From positions 1 through 64,000 of the forward strand of contig JAEWJM010000011.1 in the NCBI GenBank assembly GCA_023386585.1: a stretch of 64,000 bases of DNA. Reading direction: 5' to 3'. The first letter of the stretch is position 1. The number at the start of each line of letters is the position of its first letter. Made by a program: the position numbers and the translations under genes. This stretch comes from Bacteroidota bacterium. Lineage in GTDB: Bacteria; Bacteroidota; Bacteroidia; Flavobacteriales; Flavobacteriaceae. The notes beneath the pieces are model-generated. The model saw only the letters and a program-made list of their open reading frames with translations. It was not told the DNA's origin and did not search any database. Of the stretch, positions 17,689 through 26,559 are shown one piece after another.

Positions 17689-18964
17689 AAAAGACCCGCC
17701 CCAATTTTTCCTCGCGCTGATTGTTGTCTCAATTCCATTGGGTTATGCCGTAAACAGCATTGCGCTTGTACTTTTTGTCCTTTCAACATTGTACTCTTTT
17801 CAGTTGCGCCACCTGCATTTGCGATTTTCACTGACTTTGCCGGTTCTTTTGTATTTGCTGATGGCGGTTTCGCTGATTTGGTCGGTTAATCCGGCAAGTA
17901 CGTCGCAATCGCTTTCGAAGGAACTGCCATTGTTGCTGATTCCGCTTTGTTTCATGCTTTTTCCTATTACTTCAATAAACAGGAAACCGCAATTGGTTAA
18001 GATATTTTCCTGGGCAATGGCTGCTTTTGCAGTATTTTATCTGCTGAAGGCGGCCGTGCGGTTTGCGATCGGTGGCAACAGCAACGTATTCTTCTATCAT
18101 GAACTGGTAACCCTTGATGTAAATGCCATCCACGTTTCGGTATATTTTGCCGTAGCGTTCTTTTATTTCGCGCGGAAAAAATCCACACTTGAAATTGCAG
18201 CAGCAGCATTGCTTTTCCTGATGATCTTCCTGTTGAGTTCAAAAAATGTAATTGTCATTTTCTTGTTGTTATTTGCCGCTTTTGCCTTGCAGAAATCCTT
18301 CAGTTCGGGAAAAAGGCGGGTGCTGCTCATTGTCGGATTGGCTGTTTTCATCATTGGATTGGCGCTTATTCCGCAAGTGCGCGACCGCTTCAGGATCGAA
18401 TACACTACAGCGATGACATCTGGCACTGTAAACGAAGACATCAGCACACCTCACGGGAAGGTTTACAATGTGAGCGTTGCTGATGCCTGGAACAAAGAAA
18501 CTTTTGCAGCAAACGAATTCTTTCCGGGAATTGCTTTCCGGGTTTACCAGTTTCGGATTTTCACCGAAATGCTTTCGGAAGACCCTATTTTTTGGAAGGG
18601 ATACGGACTCAACGCGTCCTACGCCAAGATTAAGGAGAAGACCGCCCAGCACAAGCTTTTTGCAGGAAGTGCAATTTCGCCTGGTTATCAGAACAACAAC
18701 TTTCATAACCAATACATCCAGGTTTTTTGTGAATTGGGGATTTTTGGCCTGCTTTTGCTTCTTGCGATGCTGGCCGTAAATCTTAAAAATGCCGTGCGAA
18801 GCAAAGATTTTGTTCACATTTCTTTTGCAGTTCTTATGATAAGTTTATTTTTGACAGAATCATTTTTGTGGCGGCAGCGTGGAGTTACTTTTTTCACCGT
18901 GATGTATTGCCTTTTGAATGCCGGACGGTGGAATCTGCCCGGAAACGACAAAGATTTACTATGA
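17630..18964 (+). CDS. O-antigen ligase family membrane protein
   Basis: A 444-residue protein with about ten to twelve hydrophobic segments and the Wzy_C-type region. A large periplasmic loop (about 260-345) precedes the NNNFHNQYIQVFCELGIFG motif, which matches the conserved H-N...G pattern of O-antigen ligases (WaaL-like). It may attach finished glycan to lipid A core or to surface proteins, or act as a second polymerase; sequence cannot separate these. The ATG at 17630 overlaps the preceding gene by 59 nt in another frame, which is long but no better ATG exists before the first helix. The stop overlaps the next start as ATGA. Confidence 0.8.
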   Translation: MANIYAYLKSVFHNTVALAKKDPPQFFLALIVVSIPLGYAVNSIALVLFVLSTLYSFQLRHLHLRFSLTLPVLLYLLMAVSLIWSVNPASTSQSLSKELPLLLIPLCFMLFPITSINRKPQLVKIFSWAMAAFAVFYLLKAAVRFAIGGNSNVFFYHELVTLDVNAIHVSVYFAVAFFYFARKKSTLEIAAAALLFLMIFLLSSKNVIVIFLLLFAAFALQKSFSSGKRRVLLIVGLAVFIIGLALIPQVRDRFRIEYTTAMTSGTVNEDISTPHGKVYNVSVADAWNKETFAANEFFPGIAFRVYQFRIFTEMLSEDPIFWKGYGLNASYAKIKEKTAQHKLFAGSAISPGYQNNNFHNQYIQVFCELGIFGLLLLLAMLAVNLKNAVRSKDFVHISFAVLMISLFLTESFLWRQRGVTFFTVMYCLLNAGRWNLPGNDKDLL

Positions 18965-19944
18965 AAAGAATATTGATTACCGGAGCCGCGGGTTTTCTTG
19001 GTTCCCATCTTTGTGACAGGTTTATCGCAGAAGGATATTACGTCATCGGAATGGACAACCTGATTACAGGAGATCTCAAGAATATCGAGCACCTGTTCAG
19101 ACACAAAAATTTCGAATTCTACCATCACGACATCACCAAATTTGTATTCGTTCCCGGCAAGTTGGATTACATACTTCACTTTGCATCGCCGGCAAGCCCG
19201 ATAGATTATTTAAAAATTCCGATACAGACCTTAAAAGTTGGCTCGCTCGGGACGCACAATCTTTTGGGATTGGCACGGGTGAAAAAAGCGCGCATCTTGA
19301 TCGCTTCGACTTCGGAAGTTTACGGCGATCCGCTCGTTCATCCACAAACCGAAGAATATTACGGGAATGTAAATACGATCGGGCCTCGCGGAGTTTACGA
19401 TGAAGCCAAGAGGTTTCAGGAATCGATTACGATGGCGTATCATACTTTTCACAATGTGGAAACCCGGATCGTCCGCATTTTCAATACTTATGGGCCAAGA
19501 ATGCGGCTCAACGACGGCCGCGTAATTCCGGCTTTCATTGGCCAGGCGCTCCGCGGTGAAGATTTGACAATTTTTGGCGATGGTTCGCAGACGCGTTCGT
19601 TTTGCTATGTTGACGATCAGGTGGAAGGAATTTTCAGGTTGCTTCACAGCGATTATTCGCTTCCGGTTAACATCGGAAACCCCGACGAAATCACCATCCG
19701 CGATTTTGCAGAGGAAATCATCAGGCTGACAGGAACCAAACAAAAAATTGTTTTTCATCCACTTCCAGTAAACGATCCGATGCAACGGCAACCCGACATC
19801 ACGAAGGCAAAGGCGATCCTCGATTGGGAACCAAAAGTGTCGCGCCGCGAAGGAATGGAAATCACTTATGAATATTTTAAATCATTGTCTGCCGAAGCAC
19901 TCCTGAAACAGGACCACAAGGACTTTACAGGATATATTCACTAA
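18961..19944 (+). CDS. NAD-dependent epimerase/dehydratase, UDP-glucuronate decarboxylase (UXS)-like
   Basis: A 327-residue extended SDR enzyme. The start at 18961 places the NAD-binding GAAGFLGSHL at residues 8-17; longer versions read upstream coding sequence. The catalytic YDEAKR (Y-x3-K) and TSEVYGDP (serine/threonine) are intact. The segments GPRMRLNDGRVIPAF and GDGSQTRSFCYVDD closely fit UDP-glucuronate decarboxylases, which make UDP-xylose in the cytoplasm; dTDP-glucose 4,6-dehydratase relatives are less likely. Start and stop overlap its neighbour (ATGA), indicating translational coupling. No UDP-glucose dehydrogenase gene is in the window, so UDP-glucuronate must come from elsewhere. 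Confidence 0.85.
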   Translation: MKRILITGAAGFLGSHLCDRFIAEGYYVIGMDNLITGDLKNIEHLFRHKNFEFYHHDITKFVFVPGKLDYILHFASPASPIDYLKIPIQTLKVGSLGTHNLLGLARVKKARILIASTSEVYGDPLVHPQTEEYYGNVNTIGPRGVYDEAKRFQESITMAYHTFHNVETRIVRIFNTYGPRMRLNDGRVIPAFIGQALRGEDLTIFGDGSQTRSFCYVDDQVEGIFRLLHSDYSLPVNIGNPDEITIRDFAEEIIRLTGTKQKIVFHPLPVNDPMQRQPDITKAKAILDWEPKVSRREGMEITYEYFKSLSAEALLKQDHKDFTGYIH

Positions 19945-19945
19945 T

Positions 19946-21313
19946 ATGGTTGCAGCACATTCAGGGAGATATTCAAAATACATCAGACCGATCAGCATCA
20001 CAATTGACCTTTGTGTCATTTCGCTGCTCGCAGTGTATTTTTTTCGCGAACTGAACCTTGACATGCACAATTACATCCCTTACCAGATAATCGGTTGGGG
20101 ATTCATAGCGTACTTCACTAAGTTTTATGGGGTTTACCGCTTCACTACGCCGGTCGAGATTTTTTCGAAGCTGGTGCGGCAATCGGTGATTTACCTTCTT
20201 ATCGTTATTGCCTTCTTTCCTTTTGCCAAACAGAGCATTTTCAGCGGAAAAGCGATCGCGATGTACATGGTGACCGCAGTTTGTACCATTACATTGGTAA
20301 AATTCCTGCTATTTTACTATCTGAAAAAGTACAGGATCGTTACCGGAAGCAACTTTCGCAATGCGGTGATCATCGGCTACACGCCCGAAGCAATTAAGCT
20401 GAAGGAGCTTTTTATGACCCGCCACGACTACGGTTACCGGTTTTTGGCCTTCTTTTCCGATAAGAAGCAAAACCAGTTCATTCATGGCAAAATCGAAGAC
20501 TTGAAGCCGTACGTGATCGAGAATAAAGTCGACGAAATTTACTGCTCGCTAAACGAAATTACCAATGAGCAACTGAAAGACCTGGTTGATTTTGCCGATG
20601 AGAACAAGCGGGCGATCAAGTTTATTCCCGACACCAAAGAGATTTTTTCGAAAAACCTGAAGGTTGATTATTACGAATTTTTTCCGGTATTGTCGTTGCG
20701 AAAAACAACACTGCACGATCCGCTTACCAAGGTTTTCAAACGGGCATTTGACATTGTATTTTCACTTTTTGTGATGATTTTCCTATTGTCCTGGCTGGTT
20801 CCGATTTTGGCCATCCTGATCAAACTCGAATCGCACGGCCCCGTGTTTTTCAAGCAGGGAAGGCCGGGTATCGATGAAAAGGAATTCTTTTGTTACAAAT
20901 TCCGATCGATGAAAATGAATAAGACCACCGAGCAGGAAGCGTCTAAAAATGACCCTCGCGTAACGAGAATCGGACGCATTTTGCGAAAAACGAGCATCGA
21001 CGAAATGCCGCAGTTTGTCAATGTATTGATGGGCGACATGTCGGTTGTCGGTCCACGGCCGCATCTTTGGTCACAGAATAAAGCCTACGGAAACCGTATC
21101 AAAAAATACATGGTCCGACACTATGTAAAACCGGGAATAACAGGATTGGCGCAGGTTCGCGGATATCGCGGTGAAATCGAAACCGATGAAGACATGGTCA
21201 ACCGCATCAAATTTGACGTTTTCTACATTGAAAACTGGTCTTTGATCCTCGACCTGAAAATCATTCTTCAAACCGTGATCAACATATTCAAAGGCGAAGA
21301 AAAGGCGTATTAA
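19946..21313 (+). CDS. Polyprenyl-phosphate sugar phosphotransferase (WcaJ-like initiating enzyme)
   Basis: A 455-residue polytopic enzyme. About four N-terminal transmembrane helices are followed by a CoA-binding_3-like Rossmann domain (about 130-240), one more helix (about 270-295), and the catalytic Bac_transf domain. In the latter, GPVFFKQGRPG, FYCYKFRSM-like FCYKFRSMK, RKTSIDEMPQFVNVLMGDMS and GPRPHL are all present. This family moves a sugar-1-phosphate from a UDP-sugar to undecaprenyl phosphate, starting each repeat unit. The ATG is 1 nt after the UXS-like stop. Its last bases overlap the convergent glycosyltransferase gene by 4 nt. Confidence 0.93.
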   Translation: MVAAHSGRYSKYIRPISITIDLCVISLLAVYFFRELNLDMHNYIPYQIIGWGFIAYFTKFYGVYRFTTPVEIFSKLVRQSVIYLLIVIAFFPFAKQSIFSGKAIAMYMVTAVCTITLVKFLLFYYLKKYRIVTGSNFRNAVIIGYTPEAIKLKELFMTRHDYGYRFLAFFSDKKQNQFIHGKIEDLKPYVIENKVDEIYCSLNEITNEQLKDLVDFADENKRAIKFIPDTKEIFSKNLKVDYYEFFPVLSLRKTTLHDPLTKVFKRAFDIVFSLFVMIFLLSWLVPILAILIKLESHGPVFFKQGRPGIDEKEFFCYKFRSMKMNKTTEQEASKNDPRVTRIGRILRKTSIDEMPQFVNVLMGDMSVVGPRPHLWSQNKAYGNRIKKYMVRHYVKPGITGLAQVRGYRGEIETDEDMVNRIKFDVFYIENWSLILDLKIILQTVINIFKGEEKAY

Positions 21314-22491
21314 AAGACACCAAGCGCAATCAACTGGTCGATTTGCAAATCGAGGTTAAAATGCGAATCTGCATGTTTTTTTATTCTACTTCGCATCTCA
21401 TGCAGCGCCGGCCTTCCCAAATGTGAAATTTCCTGAAGCTTGCGGTTTAGCTGTTCGTAATCGCCAACTTCGGCCACCCAACCCAGATTATTGTCAGCAA
21501 CGATCTTATTTCCTTCGCCACCGCCAAAATACAGTATGGGAATTCCCAAAGCGCTGTATTCAAAAATTTTCGAAGGAACTGATCCGTAAATCCGCTTCAC
21601 CAAGGGCACAACGGCGACATCAAAATCCGAAAGCCGGTTCAGCAGTTCCTGTCTGTCAAGCATTCCGTGAAAAAAGATTTGCTTTTGCGGATTCCCCTGC
21701 AGCAACGCTTCGACACGAGTTCTTTCGGCGCCGTTACCAAAAACATGCAGCTCCATCTCGTTTGGCAGATCGATTTTTTCACACATTGATGCAACACCCT
21801 GCGCGACTCCGAGCAAGCCGGCATAAAATAGTTTTATGTTTCCCTCGGCATTCGACGGAGGCGAGACGGCAATTTCATGATCCGGAAAATTCCGGTATAA
21901 ATAGCAAGGCTTTTCGGGAAACTTTTCACGGATATGGGCGATGATTTCCTCCGATTGTCCGAGGACGAGGGACGAATGTTTGTAAATGTAACTTTCGAGG
22001 AAAAGTGAAAAGCGGTGTGAACGGGATCCATGTTTTAATGCATCCAATTCAATTGCCGCAAGCGGCCACAAGTCCGATACGTTGAGGATGATTTTCTTTC
22101 TCTTTAGGGAAAGGACAAAAACACTGATGAAAGACAGCAGCAGCGGCGGTGATTGCACGACCACCTTTTTAGGAGTTTTTTTAAAGACCAGAAATAAAAA
22201 GAGGCCGATTGAAAATGATAAAATGGATAAGATCCTGTAAAAAATGTTCTTGCTGTTACTAGGGTAAATCCACAGCCGGTTGACTTTTACGCCATTACGG
22301 ATTTCTGTCGACGCGAATTTTCCGCGATACGCTTTGAAGATTTTGCCGTCCGGATAGTTAGGCAGCGGACAAACTACTGAAACCTGGTAATTTTTTTGTG
22401 CCAATTTTAATGCGAGCTGCTCAATCCTGTTTGCCGCCGCACCTTTTTCAGGCGGATAATAATTGGATACGATCAGGATTTCTTCCTTCAT
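21310..22491 (-). CDS. WbuB-like family 4 glycosyltransferase
   Basis: A 393-residue GT-B protein. The N-terminal VSNYYPPEKGAAANRIEQLA and CPLPNYPDGKIF segments are typical of WbuB-type transferases of O-antigen loci, with a hydrophobic stretch near residue 90-105 (FSIGLFLFLVF) that may hold it at the membrane. The donor-binding end has VPSKIFEYSALGIPILYFGGGEG. It is the last gene of a three-gene minus-strand operon, overlapping the epimerase gene by 4 nt. Many WbuB homologs transfer N-acetyl-fucosamine-type sugars; that is only a suggestion here. Confidence 0.87.
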   Translation of the reverse strand: MKEEILIVSNYYPPEKGAAANRIEQLALKLAQKNYQVSVVCPLPNYPDGKIFKAYRGKFASTEIRNGVKVNRLWIYPSNSKNIFYRILSILSFSIGLFLFLVFKKTPKKVVVQSPPLLLSFISVFVLSLKRKKIILNVSDLWPLAAIELDALKHGSRSHRFSLFLESYIYKHSSLVLGQSEEIIAHIREKFPEKPCYLYRNFPDHEIAVSPPSNAEGNIKLFYAGLLGVAQGVASMCEKIDLPNEMELHVFGNGAERTRVEALLQGNPQKQIFFHGMLDRQELLNRLSDFDVAVVPLVKRIYGSVPSKIFEYSALGIPILYFGGGEGNKIVADNNLGWVAEVGDYEQLNRKLQEISHLGRPALHEMRSRIKKHADSHFNLDLQIDQLIALGVF

Positions 22492-23573
22492 TTCGAGAGT
22501 AAGATATCAATGATCCGCTCGGAAGCCTTTCCGTCCCAAAGTGGTGGAATTCCCGTTTCACCTAATCCGTTTTGAAGGAAATTGCTGAAATGCTTTTCAA
22601 GGTTTTCAACTGTTATTCCAACTAATGTATTCGTTCCGATGTCTTGCGTTTCCGGCCGTTCGGTGTTTTCACGCATCGTAAAACACGGAATTTTCAGCAC
22701 TGTGGTCTCTTCCGAAATTCCACCCGAATCGGTGATGACCGCAAAGCTGTTTTTTATCAGATACATGAACGAAAGATATCCTTGCGGCTCAGTGAAGATT
22801 ATGTTTTGAAACTGCAAATTGCTGCTTTCGAGGATTGCCCGTGTACGCGGATGTACCGGGAAAACCACCTTTTTATTGCCTGCAAGTTTGTCTATTCCGA
22901 TCAGCAACTTTCGAAGCGAATGTTGTTCATCGACATTTGACGGCCGATGTAGAGTCAGCACAATATAATATTCTGGCTGAAGTGACAGCTCGTTCCAAAA
23001 CGCAGGCTGTTGTATGCGGTCGAGGTTTCCAAGTAAGGTGTCGATCATGACGTTTCCGACAAAATGGACATTTTCGGCCAGCGCACCGCTTCGAATCAAA
23101 TTCTCCGACGCCGATTGCGAAGTTGTAAAGAAATAATCGGTTATGCTGTCGGTTACAATTCGGTTTATTTCTTCAGGCATCCGCATGTCACCCGAGCGGA
23201 TTCCCGCTTCCACATGAGCAACTTTGACGTTCATTTTCTTGGCGACGATCGCACAAGCCATTGTCGAATTCACATCCCCAACCACCAGCACAACATCGCA
23301 CGGATTTTCGGAAAGCTCTTTTTCAAAAGCGATCATTATCGCCGCCGTTTGCACCGCCTGCGAACCGCTTTTTACCTCGAGATTATTATCGGGTTCGGGA
23401 ATTCCGAGCTCTTCAAAAAAAGTATCGCTGAGGTTTTTATCGTAATGCTGGCCCGTATGCACGAGGCGGTAAGCTACTTCGGCGCCCTTCGCCTTTTTTG
23501 TTGCAATCGCCTTTATTATGGGTGCGATTTTGATAAAATTCGGTCTGGCGCCGGCAACAATCGTTATTTTCAT
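22488..23573 (-). CDS. Second non-hydrolysing UDP-GlcNAc 2-epimerase-like enzyme
   Basis: A 361-residue protein with GARPNFIKIAP in place of the FGTRPEA of the first epimerase, plus VVGDVNSTMA, HVEAGIRSGDMRMPEEINR and ITDSGGISEETT. These are the epimerase-2 family signatures. The divergent N-terminus and the DTFFEELGIPEPDNNL segment place it in another subfamily, near enzymes such as WbpI that use UDP-2,3-diacetamido sugars, or a Bacteroidota-specific UDP-GlcNAc group. I cannot decide between them. It overlaps both neighbours by 4 nt (ATGA junctions), so all three are one operon. Confidence 0.88.
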   Translation of the reverse strand: MKITIVAGARPNFIKIAPIIKAIATKKAKGAEVAYRLVHTGQHYDKNLSDTFFEELGIPEPDNNLEVKSGSQAVQTAAIMIAFEKELSENPCDVVLVVGDVNSTMACAIVAKKMNVKVAHVEAGIRSGDMRMPEEINRIVTDSITDYFFTTSQSASENLIRSGALAENVHFVGNVMIDTLLGNLDRIQQPAFWNELSLQPEYYIVLTLHRPSNVDEQHSLRKLLIGIDKLAGNKKVVFPVHPRTRAILESSNLQFQNIIFTEPQGYLSFMYLIKNSFAVITDSGGISEETTVLKIPCFTMRENTERPETQDIGTNTLVGITVENLEKHFSNFLQNGLGETGIPPLWDGKASERIIDILLSK

Positions 23574-24892
23574 TTTTGTTTTTCAATTAGCGAAACAAAC
23601 TGCTTTAGTTTGCCCGATGCGGTTCGCTCAAGTTTTTCCTGCCGAATAAAGCGGAATGTAAGTCCGTCCTCAAGATAAGTCGCCAAAACGCGCTCCATAT
23701 TTGTGATTTCGTCTTCGTTCAGCGGGTTTTCACTGGTATATCGGATTTCAAAAGTATCTAATTTTGTTTGCCAAATCACGAATTCCTTTACATTTCCTTC
23801 ATCGCCGAACAATGCTTTCGTAATTGAATAGAATGTCATTCCTGCGGGTTTTTTTCCACTAGGAAGCAACGCAAAATCGTTTGTCCGCCCAGACAATTTT
23901 TGTAAAATCGGATATTTCGCGGTGCTTTCAGTATCCAGGATGCCAGTATCACCAACATCATATCGGATCATCGGATGCGCTTTGTTATAAAGCGAAGTCA
24001 CCACGATCCGGCCTTCTTCGCCATACGGCAGCGGCATTCCGGTTTCATCTACGATTTCCACAAACGTAGTTTCAGCATTGACCACCCATTTGCCGTCCGG
24101 ATTTTCAAAAGCAATGACGTCGAGTTCAGATGCCCCATACTCATTGACAACCGGAATTCCGAATTGGTCGCGAAGCAATTTCCGATCTTCATCCAAAAGC
24201 ATTTCCGAAGTGACGATGCAAACCCGCAGAGTCGGACAGATATTTTTCAAGATCAGGCCTTTTTTGCTGAGGTACTTTGCGATCAGGACGATTGGACTTG
24301 TGTAACCGTTAATGTAGGTGAAAGGGCGTGTTTTGAATTCGGCAATTATTTTTTGAATTCCGCTATCCGACAAATCGAAGATGCTGAACCGGTAGCGATT
24401 GCTTAAAAAGTCCTTGACGCGCAAAATCTGCTTTGCCGGAAAATGAAGCGGCATTCCGTAAAAACGCGCCTGATACGAATGATTAAAATCGATTCCGTAC
24501 ATCGCGAATCGGCGCATTATGTTGGCCCAGATCAGGGCATGGCAAAACTTATCCTTTGCAAAAACGAACGGGTCGCCCGAAGAGCCTGAGGTTTTGTTGA
24601 TGTAAACACTTTTCGCACTAAATCCGTCCGAAAGGCGGTCATTGAGTGGCCGCTGAAGATCGCGCTTCATCATTATCGGAAGCTGCTCCCACGATTTGAA
24701 GTCGTGATTTCCTACAAGATTTCGGTAAAACGAATTGTGTTGAAGATGGTATGTCGCGATTTCGCGCTTTTTAGTGTCCAGAAATTGAGCATAATCCGCA
24801 GCAGAAACAGCCGTGATTTGCTGTAATCGCTGTTTTGCCTTCCCAATCGGAAAACCGTTGAGCTTCAGGGAAAGATCAAATAGCTTGGCCAC
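23570..24892 (-). CDS. CapK-like AMP-binding ligase (phenylacetate-CoA ligase family)
   Basis: A 440-residue protein with the adenylate-forming motif NKTSGSSGDPFVF near residue 100, VNEYGASELDVIAF, and YDVGDTGIL further on. This places it with phenylacetate-CoA ligase/CapK-type proteins, which activate a carboxylate with ATP. Such genes recur in capsule loci, where their substrate is unsettled; they may activate an acid for decoration of a sugar. It is the first gene of the minus-strand operon with the second epimerase and the WbuB-like transferase. The gap to purD (122 bp) holds divergent promoters. Confidence 0.85.
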   Translation of the reverse strand: MAKLFDLSLKLNGFPIGKAKQRLQQITAVSAADYAQFLDTKKREIATYHLQHNSFYRNLVGNHDFKSWEQLPIMMKRDLQRPLNDRLSDGFSAKSVYINKTSGSSGDPFVFAKDKFCHALIWANIMRRFAMYGIDFNHSYQARFYGMPLHFPAKQILRVKDFLSNRYRFSIFDLSDSGIQKIIAEFKTRPFTYINGYTSPIVLIAKYLSKKGLILKNICPTLRVCIVTSEMLLDEDRKLLRDQFGIPVVNEYGASELDVIAFENPDGKWVVNAETTFVEIVDETGMPLPYGEEGRIVVTSLYNKAHPMIRYDVGDTGILDTESTAKYPILQKLSGRTNDFALLPSGKKPAGMTFYSITKALFGDEGNVKEFVIWQTKLDTFEIRYTSENPLNEDEITNMERVLATYLEDGLTFRFIRQEKLERTASGKLKQFVSLIEKQK

Positions 24893-24986
24893 GCTTTAAA
24901 TTTTATCAAAAATAGCATTTACGATTTAACGCGGGGCAACGGCTCGATTTTTTGATTTTAAATTATTTTATCGTTTTAAAAGCCTG

Positions 24987-24994
24987 TAATTTTG
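24987..24994 (+). promoter_or_regulatory. -7 box TAATTTTG of purD
   Basis: An exact TAnnTTTG element with 20 nt to the ATG at 25015. It rules out the upstream TTG at 24952 as start. No purine riboswitch or PurR site is recognisable. Confidence 0.6.
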
Positions 24995-25014
24995 GAAATC
25001 GAAAAAAATCACCC

Positions 25015-26295
25015 ATGACCATTTTACTTTTAGGATCCGGAGGCAGGGAACACGCTTTTGCCTGGAAAATGCTTCAGAGTCCGCTTTGCACTCGTCTGAT
25101 TGTTGCTCCAGGAAATGCAGGAACTGCTGCTATTGCTGAAAATGTCGACCTAAATCCGCTGGATTTCGAATCGTTAAAAAGCTTCGTTCTTTCCGAAAAC
25201 GTGAAGCTGGTCGTGGTTGGCCCCGAAGATCCTTTGGTTGCTGGAATTGTCGATTTTTTTGCGCAGGATTTACAGCTCGCCGAAATCCCCGTGATTGGAC
25301 CGTCAAAGCTCGGCGCCCAGCTCGAAGGAAGTAAGGAGTTTGCGAAAGAGTTTTTGGTACGTCATAAAATCCCAACTGCCCGATATGCAAGTTTCACTGC
25401 CGAAAATGTCGAATCGGGAAAAAAGTTCCTCGAAACATTGAATCCGCCTTTTGTTTTAAAAGCAGACGGACTCGCAGCGGGGAAAGGTGTTTTGATTCTG
25501 AACGATATTGATGAAGCAAAGTCGGAGTTGGAAAATATGCTGCTAAAATCGAAGTTTGGAAGCGCGGGATCAAAAGTGGTAATCGAAGAGTTTTTGGACG
25601 GAATTGAATTGAGTTGTTTTGTTTTGACAGACGGATCGACGTATAAAATTTTGCCGACTGCGAAAGATTACAAGCGCATTGGAGAAGGCGATACGGGCCT
25701 GAACACCGGCGGAATGGGTGCGGTGTCACCGGTTCCTTTTGTCGATGCGAGATTGATGGAGAAAATTGAGCAGAAAATCGTCAAACCAACGATTGCCGGT
25801 CTTCAGCACGATGAAATTGGCTACAAAGGCTTTTTGTTCATCGGACTGATTAATGTGAAAGGCGAGCCAATGGTTATCGAGTACAATGTCAGGATGGGCG
25901 ATCCGGAAACGGAAGTTGTCATCCCGAGGCTTAAATCGGATCTGGTTGAAATGTTCCTCGCGGTTGCGAACGACAGCCTTTGGGAAACGTCTTTGGTGGT
26001 GGATGAAAGAAGTGCCGCAACAATTATGTCGGTTTCAGGCGGTTATCCGGAGGCTTATGAAAAGGGAAAGCTTATAAGCGGACTCGAAGCGGTTGATGGT
26101 TCGATTGTCTTCCACGCCGGAACAAAACCGGTGAATGGCCAATCATTTACGAATGGCGGTCGCGTACTGGCTGTAACATCGTATGGCGCCAACTTTCAGG
26201 AAGCCATAAAAAAATCGTATCAGAACCTTGAAAAAATCAAGTTTGATACGATGTATTTCAGGAAGGATATCGGCTTTGACTTAGTCGAAGAATGA
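25015..26295 (+). CDS. purD: Phosphoribosylamine-glycine ligase
   Basis: A 426-residue protein of the usual PurD length. The start at 25015 gives the canonical N-terminus MTILLLGSGGREHAFAWKM. PGNAGTA, the ATP-grasp region (VLKADGLAAGKGVLI), NTGGMGAVSPVPF and EYNVRMGDPETE are all present. The enzyme joins glycine to 5-phosphoribosylamine using ATP, the second step of purine synthesis. It stands alone rather than in a pur operon. Its last 15 nt overlap the end of the convergent DUF6341 gene. Confidence 0.96.
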   Translation: MTILLLGSGGREHAFAWKMLQSPLCTRLIVAPGNAGTAAIAENVDLNPLDFESLKSFVLSENVKLVVVGPEDPLVAGIVDFFAQDLQLAEIPVIGPSKLGAQLEGSKEFAKEFLVRHKIPTARYASFTAENVESGKKFLETLNPPFVLKADGLAAGKGVLILNDIDEAKSELENMLLKSKFGSAGSKVVIEEFLDGIELSCFVLTDGSTYKILPTAKDYKRIGEGDTGLNTGGMGAVSPVPFVDARLMEKIEQKIVKPTIAGLQHDEIGYKGFLFIGLINVKGEPMVIEYNVRMGDPETEVVIPRLKSDLVEMFLAVANDSLWETSLVVDERSAATIMSVSGGYPEAYEKGKLISGLEAVDGSIVFHAGTKPVNGQSFTNGGRVLAVTSYGANFQEAIKKSYQNLEKIKFDTMYFRKDIGFDLVEE

Positions 26296-26511
26296 GTGAG
26301 CCGTTGTATCCTGATTTTCTTCGTTGTTCTGCTCGTGTAGTTTCAGCTGCTTGATCCAATAAAGCATCGCTACTGCGCAAATCAGCATCAGGATCCAGTT
26401 GATCATATTTGCCGCGAACCAGCTTTTCAGCTCAAGTCGCCTCAGGGCGTCGTGCGGGATAAATAAAAAGTCAACGAACAGGGTTTGGATTCCTTCAAAA
26501 AATGCTCTCAT
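26281..26511 (-). CDS. DUF6341-like small membrane protein
   Basis: A 76-residue protein starting MRAFFEGIQTLFVDFLF at 26511. The start fits the flavobacterial family pattern and follows a -7 box; a longer frame reads non-conserved sequence. One hydrophobic segment (about 35-55, INWILMLICAVAMLYWI) is followed by a charged tail. The motif WFAANMINWI matches what I know of DUF6341 proteins, found in Flavobacteriaceae next to DUF6427 genes, as here. Function unknown. It is divergent from the DUF6427 gene and overlaps the purD 3' end. Confidence 0.75.
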   Translation of the reverse strand: MRAFFEGIQTLFVDFLFIPHDALRRLELKSWFAANMINWILMLICAVAMLYWIKQLKLHEQNNEENQDTTAHSFFD

Positions 26512-26539
26512 CTTTGAACAAGTGTTATATTTACAATTA

Positions 26540-26547
26540 CAAAAGTA
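26540..26547 (-). promoter_or_regulatory. -7 box TACTTTTG of the DUF6341 gene
   Basis: An exact TAnnTTTG on the minus strand, 28 nt before the ATG at 26511. A near match on the plus strand (TATATTTA, 26526-26533) could serve the divergent DUF6427 gene. Confidence 0.5.
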
Positions 26548-26559
26548 TAAAATATCCGC

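Noticed and set aside
24952..25014. Longer purD start at TTG 24952
   Set aside because: A -7 box at 24987-24994 lies inside this extension, and family N-termini begin at MTILLLGSGG (25015).
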